Positions 55,561-64,000 of a DNA stretch of 64,000 bases are shown here, piece after piece. Numbering within the stretch: the stretch's first letter is position 1; each line of letters starts with the position of its first letter. The DNA lies in contig NZ_JBBOYD010000001.1 of NCBI RefSeq assembly GCF_038007965.1, positions 3,574,501-3,638,500 on the forward strand, given 5' to 3'. The translations under genes were made by a program, and so were the position numbers. The DNA comes from Niallia sp. FSL W8-0635 (GTDB taxonomy: Bacteria > Bacillota > Bacilli > Bacillales > Cytobacillaceae). Below the pieces are notes generated by a model that had not been told where the DNA came from, did no database searches, and saw only the letters and a program-made list of their open reading frames with translations.

Positions 55561-57897
55561 TTAACGTTTCTTTTTCTTTCTCTTTGCTTTTGGTGCATTC
55601 TCAAAGTGTTTTCTATCATTCTTTCCTTTTCGTCGCGATTCTCCTGGTTTTCCTTTACGATCCGTGTCTCTATCTGATTTACCTTTGCGCGGTGCACGAG
55701 AGACACTACCAGTGGAGAATACCTTGCCGTCTTTCTTTGGATCTCTGCGGCGTGTTCCCTTCATGCCGACAATTTCAAAGTCAATTGCGCGTTCATCTTT
55801 ATTTACATTTACGACACGCACTGTAATTTCGTCTCCAATACGGAAGACTTTTCCTGTTCTTTCCCCAATCATGGCAAAATGGCGTTCATCATAACGATAG
55901 TAATCATCAGTCAAATAGCTAACATGGACGAGTCCTTCGATTGTATTGGTTAGCTCTACAAACATTCCAAAATTCGTAACGGAGCTAATAATACCATCAT
56001 ATTCCTCACCGATTTTATCAAGCATGTATTCTGATTTCTTCAACTCATCTGTTTCACGCTCTGCCTCTACTGATCTTCTTTCCATACTGGAAGAGTGCTC
56101 GGCAATCTCCGTTAAGCGGCTATTCCATTTTTCCTGCGTAGCAGAACTAATATCCCCTTCAATTAAATACGTACGAATCAAGCGGTGTACAATTAAATCT
56201 GGATAACGTCTGATAGGTGAAGTAAAATGCGTATAGAATTCAGTTGATAAACCAAAATGACCTAGACTCTCAGGGTAGTATTTCGCCTGTTGCATGGAAC
56301 GCAGCATTACCGTTGAAATAACCATCTCCTCAGGAGTTCCCTGAACTGCTTCAATTATTTCTTGTAATGCTCTAGGATGTACTGAATTTGCTGTCCCCTT
56401 CACAATATAGCCAAAGTTGGTAATAAACTCGAAGAATCTTCGTAGCTTTTCTTCTTTTGGATCTTCGTGAATACGATAAATAAACGGAACCTGCATCCAA
56501 TGAAAATGTTCAGCCACTGTTTCATTGGCAACGAGCATAAACTCTTCGATTAGTTTTTCTGCAACAGAACGTTCTCGTAAAATAACATCCTGTGGCTTTC
56601 CATCCTCATCTACAAGTACCTTTGATTCTTTAAAATCAAAGTCAATTGCACCGCGTGTCATCCGTTTTTTACGAAGAATTGCAGCTAGCTCTTCCATACG
56701 CTCAAACATAGGCACTAGCCCTTCGTATTTAGCTCTCAATGCTTCATCTTTTTCGTGTAAAATCGAATTCACATCAGCATAGGTCATTCTCTCTGTCGTC
56801 TTAATGACACTTTGGAAAATTTCATGCTTCACTACTTCCCCCTCTGGTGAGATTTCCATCTCACAGGAAAGAGTCAAGCGATCTACTTTTGGATTTAAGG
56901 AACATATTCCATTTGATAAACGATGCGGAATCATTGGAATCACGCGGTCTACTAAATAAACACTCGTTCCTCTTTCCTCTGCTTCCACATCAATAGGGGA
57001 ATTTTCTGTTACATAGTAAGTAACATCGGCAATATGAACCCCTAATTTATAATGACCGTTTTCTAAAATTGTAACAGTAACCGCATCATCCAAATCTTTT
57101 GCGTCTGCACCATCAATGGTGACAATTGTTTCATTACGTAAATCGCGTCTGTTTGCAATTTCCTTTTCATCTATCGTATCTGGAGCACTATTCGCTTGAT
57201 CTAGCACATTATCAGGAAAAGCTAGTGGTAATCCATGCTTATGTATTACCGATAAGATATCAACACCTGGATCATTCTTATGGCCAAGTATTTTGATAAC
57301 TTCCCCTTCTGCATTCTTTCTGCCTTCTGGATAGGAAGTTAATTTAACAACTACTTTATGCCCTTCAATAGCCCCTTTTGTGCTACCTTTTGGGATAAAA
57401 ATATCTGTGGCTATTTTCTTATCATCTGGTATCACAAAGCCAAAATGCTTGCTTTCCGAATATGTACCAACTATTTGCTGTACGCCTCTTTCAATAATTC
57501 GGACGATTGTACCTTCTCTTCTTTGCCCTGAACTCTCAGAAGTTACACGAGCTAAAACAATGTCTCCGTTTAATGCTGTTTTCACTTCATTCGGTGGAAT
57601 AAAAATATCATCCATCCCTTGTTCTTCTGGGATAACGAAAGCAAACCCTTTTGCATGACCTGCAAGTTTACCACGGATAAGGTTCATTCTTTCCGGTAAA
57701 CCATAACGATTGCTTCTCGTACGAACAACGAGTCCCTTCTCTTCCATCTGAACAAGTGCCTTCACGAAGTCTTTAAAATGTGAAGAATCCTCTATTCCAA
57801 AAGCCTCTTCTAATTCTTGTACCGTTAATGGTTTATAAGCTTCGTCTTTCATATAGGTTAATAACTTCTCGACATTTTCCTTGATTATATCTTCCAA
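55561..57897 (-). CDS. rnr: Ribonuclease R
   Basis: This 778-aa processive 3'-5' exoribonuclease degrades structured RNA, including defective mRNA released by tmRNA. Order: N-terminal HTH (about 1-65), two cold-shock domains (about 70-220), RNB catalytic domain (about 245-575) with [16 protein letters not shown] supplying the Mg-binding Asp cluster, S1 domain (about 620-705), and a Lys/Arg-rich tail. TTG start with AAAGGAGG 8 bp upstream. It lies between est and smpB. Confidence 0.97.
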   Translation of the reverse strand: MEDIIKENVEKLLTYMKDEAYKPLTVQELEEAFGIEDSSHFKDFVKALVQMEEKGLVVRTRSNRYGLPERMNLIRGKLAGHAKGFAFVIPEEQGMDDIFIPPNEVKTALNGDIVLARVTSESSGQRREGTIVRIIERGVQQIVGTYSESKHFGFVIPDDKKIATDIFIPKGSTKGAIEGHKVVVKLTSYPEGRKNAEGEVIKILGHKNDPGVDILSVIHKHGLPLAFPDNVLDQANSAPDTIDEKEIANRRDLRNETIVTIDGADAKDLDDAVTVTILENGHYKLGVHIADVTYYVTENSPIDVEAEERGTSVYLVDRVIPMIPHRLSNGICSLNPKVDRLTLSCEMEISPEGEVVKHEIFQSVIKTTERMTYADVNSILHEKDEALRAKYEGLVPMFERMEELAAILRKKRMTRGAIDFDFKESKVLVDEDGKPQDVILRERSVAEKLIEEFMLVANETVAEHFHWMQVPFIYRIHEDPKEEKLRRFFEFITNFGYIVKGTANSVHPRALQEIIEAVQGTPEEMVISTVMLRSMQQAKYYPESLGHFGLSTEFYTHFTSPIRRYPDLIVHRLIRTYLIEGDISSATQEKWNSRLTEIAEHSSSMERRSVEAERETDELKKSEYMLDKIGEEYDGIISSVTNFGMFVELTNTIEGLVHVSYLTDDYYRYDERHFAMIGERTGKVFRIGDEITVRVVNVNKDERAIDFEIVGMKGTRRRDPKKDGKVFSTGSVSRAPRKGKSDRDTDRKGKPGESRRKGKNDRKHFENAPKAKRKKKKR

Positions 57898-57918
57898 ACA
57901 AAAAACCTCCTTTGCTTC

Positions 57919-58662
57919 TCATTCTTTCCAATCTAGTTTTTCTAAAAACTGATAGAAATCTTCAAAAACCTGTTCCTTCTCTTTATCATGTGTAATAACA
58001 TGACGTGAGTTTTCATACCACTTTATGTCTTTGTGAATCGATTCCACTTCTTCATAAATAATATTAGCACTATTTGTATCAATCATTTGATCATGCCGGG
58101 CTTGGATAACAAAAACTGGTGAATAAATAAGATCAACAGATTCTCTCACTTCTTTTATTAGATTCTGTAATTCCTTTAGTGTATTCATCGGCTTAAACTG
58201 TGCCATTTCCTGCTCGATGACTTCTTCTGATTTCTTCTCACGTTGCTTATAATTTCGGGCATATTCGAGTACTCCTTCATACATTACTTTTTCACTCTTA
58301 ATGTACATTGGAGCACACATCGTTACGATACCCTTTACAGGTACAGTGTAACCTAATTTAAGGGAAAATACCCCTCCTAAGGATAGTCCACCAACGGCAA
58401 TTTCTTCATACCCCATATCTTTCAAATGCTGGTAGGCTTCTGTTACATCCTTCCACCAATCTTTCGGTCCAGACTCCACTAATTCCTCTGGCGGCACACC
58501 ATGACCTTTATATAAAGGAACATAGCATGTATACCCCTTTGTATTTAAATATCTACCTAGCAAACGCACATCAGATGTATTGCCTGTAAAGCCATGCAGT
58601 AACAGCACAGCACGATTATTATCTCCTTTAAACGTTAATGGTTTCTGTTCTACTATTTTCAT
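57919..58662 (-). CDS. est: Carboxylesterase, alpha/beta-hydrolase (Est30/YvaK type)
   Basis: This 247-aa serine esterase has HGFTGN as oxyanion region (about 23-28), the nucleophile Ser in [13 protein letters not shown] (about 93), Asp in [11 protein letters not shown] (about 193) and His in NSRHVITHD (about 223). The length and triad match the B. stearothermophilus Est30 family, which sits between secG and rnr in bacilli. Cytosolic; natural substrate unknown. ATG with AAAGGAGCGC upstream. Confidence 0.92.
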   Translation of the reverse strand: MKIVEQKPLTFKGDNNRAVLLLHGFTGNTSDVRLLGRYLNTKGYTCYVPLYKGHGVPPEELVESGPKDWWKDVTEAYQHLKDMGYEEIAVGGLSLGGVFSLKLGYTVPVKGIVTMCAPMYIKSEKVMYEGVLEYARNYKQREKKSEEVIEQEMAQFKPMNTLKELQNLIKEVRESVDLIYSPVFVIQARHDQMIDTNSANIIYEEVESIHKDIKWYENSRHVITHDKEKEQVFEDFYQFLEKLDWKE

Positions 58663-58860
58663 TTGATAGCGCTCCTTTATCTTATTATTTTCTCCTTCAC
58701 CCTTATATATAATTAAAATTACTATGTTTGTTAGAAAAAGAACTATCCTTCTATTTTAGTAAAAAAGAAATGGAAGAATCCAGTAATATGATTATCCCTT
58801 ATTAATGGTCATTCCTTCATTTTAATCAACACTTATGTATAAACCAATTTGTTTTCCGAA

Positions 58861-58892
58861 AAAAAACCTGACCTTTCTTGGCCAGGTTTTTT
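58861..58892 (-). terminator. secG terminator
   Basis: AAAAAAACCTGgCC / GGtCAGGTTTTTTT hairpin shortly after the secG stop; T-runs on both strands. Confidence 0.85.
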
Positions 58893-58913
58893 TATCTATA
58901 CCGAATTTCGTTA

Positions 58914-59150
58914 TTATAGATCAAAATAACTAACTGCAATCGTTAATACAAAGAATAAAATTGCTAAAACGATTGTTGCATTGTGAAGGATTAATTCTAA
59001 ACCACGTGCTTTTTGCTTACCAAATAACTGCTCTGCACCACCAGAAATTGCTCCAGATAGTCCAGCACTCTTACCATTTTGAAGAAGTACTACTACGATT
59101 AATGCAATCGCCACGATAATCAATAAAGTAATCAAAACTGTGTGTATCAT
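58914..59150 (-). CDS. secG: Preprotein translocase subunit SecG
   Basis: This 78-aa membrane protein has two helices (about 3-22 and 55-74). The loop motif [19 protein letters not shown] and FGKQKARG are family signatures. It is an auxiliary subunit of the SecYEG channel. ATG 59150 (MIHTVLI) has GGAGGTG upstream; eight extra codons in the longer frame overlap that site. Confidence 0.95.
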   Translation of the reverse strand: MIHTVLITLLIIVAIALIVVVLLQNGKSAGLSGAISGGAEQLFGKQKARGLELILHNATIVLAILFFVLTIAVSYFDL

Positions 59151-59353
59151 ATCAAACACCTCCATTAAAACCAACCTACATTACTTTAAATGTATCATAT
59201 TTTATGTTTTGTCACAATAGTATGTCGCGTCTTTGTCATAATAATTAGTAGAATGTATTTGTTGGGCTTATATTTTGGATAGGACGCTTTTAATTAAGGA
59301 TTGGTGTTTGATAGTTTTTCGGTCTGTTACTTTTTCTAAAGGTACTTGGGCTC

Positions 59354-59510
59354 TTGGGATTAGAGGACGCTTCTCTGTTACCTATTCTTGATGCAACTCT
59401 TGTTGTTTTTGGGCTTAGAGAATGCTTCTCTGTAACCTTTTCTTGATGGGGCTCTTGTTTTTGGGCTCAGAGGAGGTTCTCTATTACCTTTTCTTGCCTT
59501 TCCTTTTTGC
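59354..59510. repeat. Three imperfect 52-55-bp repeats between eno and secG
   Basis: Copies start near 59354, 59409 and 59461. Each begins TTGGG(A/C)T.AGAG and continues CTTCTCTGTTACCT.TTCTTG. A partial further copy may lie near 59320. The 480-bp gap 59151-59630 is otherwise without a gene. No protein or known RNA is apparent. Confidence 0.7.
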
Positions 59511-59558
59511 TATAGTGACTTACACCATTCTCTATTTCCCTTTAATAACTAAATAAAT

Positions 59559-59607
59559 AAAAAAGCACCCTAGCTATAAGGATACTCCTAAAGCTAGAGT
59601 GCTTATC
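59559..59607 (-). terminator. Terminator of the glycolytic operon after eno
   Basis: AAGCACTCTAGCT / AGCTAGGGTGCTT stem followed by TTTTATTT on the minus strand, 25 bp after the eno stop. Confidence 0.88.
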
Positions 59608-59630
59608 AAGTTAAGGAACCTTAACTTAAA

Positions 59631-63245
<3,615 letters not shown>

Positions 63246-63276
63246 TTACATCCTTTCATGCATATCTATAAAGATA

Positions 63277-64000
63277 TTATTTGTCGTTTAAAGCCACTAC
63301 ACCTGGAAGTTCTTTACCTTCCATGAATTCTAATGAAGCACCGCCACCAGTTGAAATGTGACTCATTTTATCAGCTAAATCAAATTTTTCAACAGCTGCT
63401 GCAGAATCTCCACCACCGATTACAGAATATGTATCTTGAGATTCAGCAAGCGCTTCTGCTACTGCTTTTGTACCTTTAGCGAAAGCATCTAATTCAAATA
63501 CACCCATTGGTCCGTTCCAAATTACTAATTTAGAACTCTTAATAACATCTGCATAAATTTCACGTGTTTTAGGACCAATATCTAATGCTTCCCAATCAGC
63601 TGGAATTTCTTCAATAGAAACTGTTTTGATGTTAGCGTCATTAGAGAAATCATCTGCAACTGTAACATCAACAGGCATATAAAACTTAACGCCTTTTTCT
63701 TTTGCTTTTTCCATATAAGATTTAGCAAGATCAATTTTATCTTCTTCTAATAAAGATTTACCAATTTCATGACCAAGAGATTTAACAAATGTATAAGCTA
63801 ATCCTCCGCCAATAATTAGGTTATCTACTTTATCAAGAAGATTGTCAATTACACCAATTTTATCCTTAACTTTCGCTCCACCAACGATAGCAGTGAATGG
63901 ACGTTCTGGGTTTGATAAAGCCTTGCCAAGAACATCAAGTTCTTTTTGCATTAATAATCCAGATACAGCTGGGATATGGTGTGCGATTCCTTCTGTTGAA
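63277..64000 (-). CDS. pgk: Phosphoglycerate kinase, C-terminal part
   Basis: The frame runs off the right edge; only the C-terminal 240 or so residues are present. The edge reads [20 protein letters not shown], so the ATG at 63951 is internal and not a start. Motifs include the nucleotide loop [29 protein letters not shown] and the [12 protein letters not shown] helix followed by [15 protein letters not shown]. First of the visible glycolytic genes; cggR-gapA would be expected beyond the edge. Confidence 0.97.
   Translation of the reverse strand, partial: STEGIAHHIPAVSGLLMQKELDVLGKALSNPERPFTAIVGGAKVKDKIGVIDNLLDKVDNLIIGGGLAYTFVKSLGHEIGKSLLEEDKIDLAKSYMEKAKEKGVKFYMPVDVTVADDFSNDANIKTVSIEEIPADWEALDIGPKTREIYADVIKSSKLVIWNGPMGVFELDAFAKGTKAVAEALAESQDTYSVIGGGDSAAAVEKFDLADKMSHISTGGGASLEFMEGKELPGVVALNDK

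Noticed and set aside
63277..63951. Complete 224-aa gene starting at the ATG at 63951
   Set aside because: The pgk frame continues upstream to the window edge with conserved sequence, so this ATG is an internal Met.

Overview
The window looks like chromosomal DNA of a low-G+C, spore-former-type Bacillaceae (Bacillus/Niallia/Cytobacillus-like; genus not settled). The evidence is AT-rich sequence, strong AGGAGG ribosome-binding sites, frequent TTG/GTG starts, and Bacillus synteny: pgk-tpiA-gpmI-eno followed by secG-est-rnr-smpB-ssrA, and a yesLMNOPQR-yesZ-like pectin cluster.

Layout. (1) 1-14.3 kb, minus strand: rhamnogalacturonan utilisation. It has a DUF624 protein, a YesM/YesN two-component system, a first ABC importer, a GH105 unsaturated galacturonyl hydrolase, a GH42 beta-galactosidase, a second ABC importer of the same type, and the start of a further glycosidase. 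CcpA cre-like sites precede both importer operons. (2) 14.5-24.2 kb: an RsbR-like STAS protein, the diadenylate cyclase CdaS, an anchored hypothetical protein, bacterial NO synthase, an aldehyde dehydrogenase, aroD-aroK, catalase under a perfect PerR box, a 21-bp tandem repeat, an aldo/keto reductase and a 41-aa gene. (3) 24.4-27.5 kb: csoR-copZ-copA copper export with two CsoR-type operators. (4) 27.6-40.2 kb: regulators (GntR/FCD, MarR with an MFS pump, MerR/TipAS, GntR/UTRA), redox enzymes (DsbA-like, nitroreductase, FMN reductase), an intact IS3/IS150-type insertion, an aminotransferase, a HAD-GNAT fusion and a MEDS-domain protein. (5) 40.6-50.1 kb: a polar amino-acid ABC importer, glycerate kinase, and an arabinose-oligosaccharide operon (ABC importer, DUF624, GH51) with cre and AraR-like sites. 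(6) 50.3-53.6 kb: a YozQ-like protein, an aldehyde dehydrogenase, and a MarR regulator beside a DoxX protein. (7) 53.7-64 kb: a LAGLIDADG endonuclease gene, an intron-interrupted tmRNA gene, smpB, rnr, est, secG and the lower glycolytic operon.

The standout is at 53.7-54.8 kb. The ssrA (tmRNA) gene is split in its T-loop by a compact 278-nt group I intron. P1, P2, P7, P8, P9 and the terminal G can all be drawn, and splicing restores a seven-base T-loop. The intron has no room for an endonuclease, but a free-standing, convergently oriented single-motif LAGLIDADG gene with its own promoter ends 37 bp beyond the tmRNA 3' end. I infer a possible intron plus unlinked endonuclease (collaborative homing) module on an essential-type RNA gene.

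Other points of interest are an RsbR paralogue that seems to lack both phospho-acceptor threonines, an IS sitting in the loop of a terminator-like hairpin, a palindromic mobile-element-like sequence at 28.3 kb, and short tandem repeats near katA and secG. Coordinates of small sites were counted by hand. Start codons were chosen from ribosome-binding sites and family lengths where the longest reading frame looked wrong.
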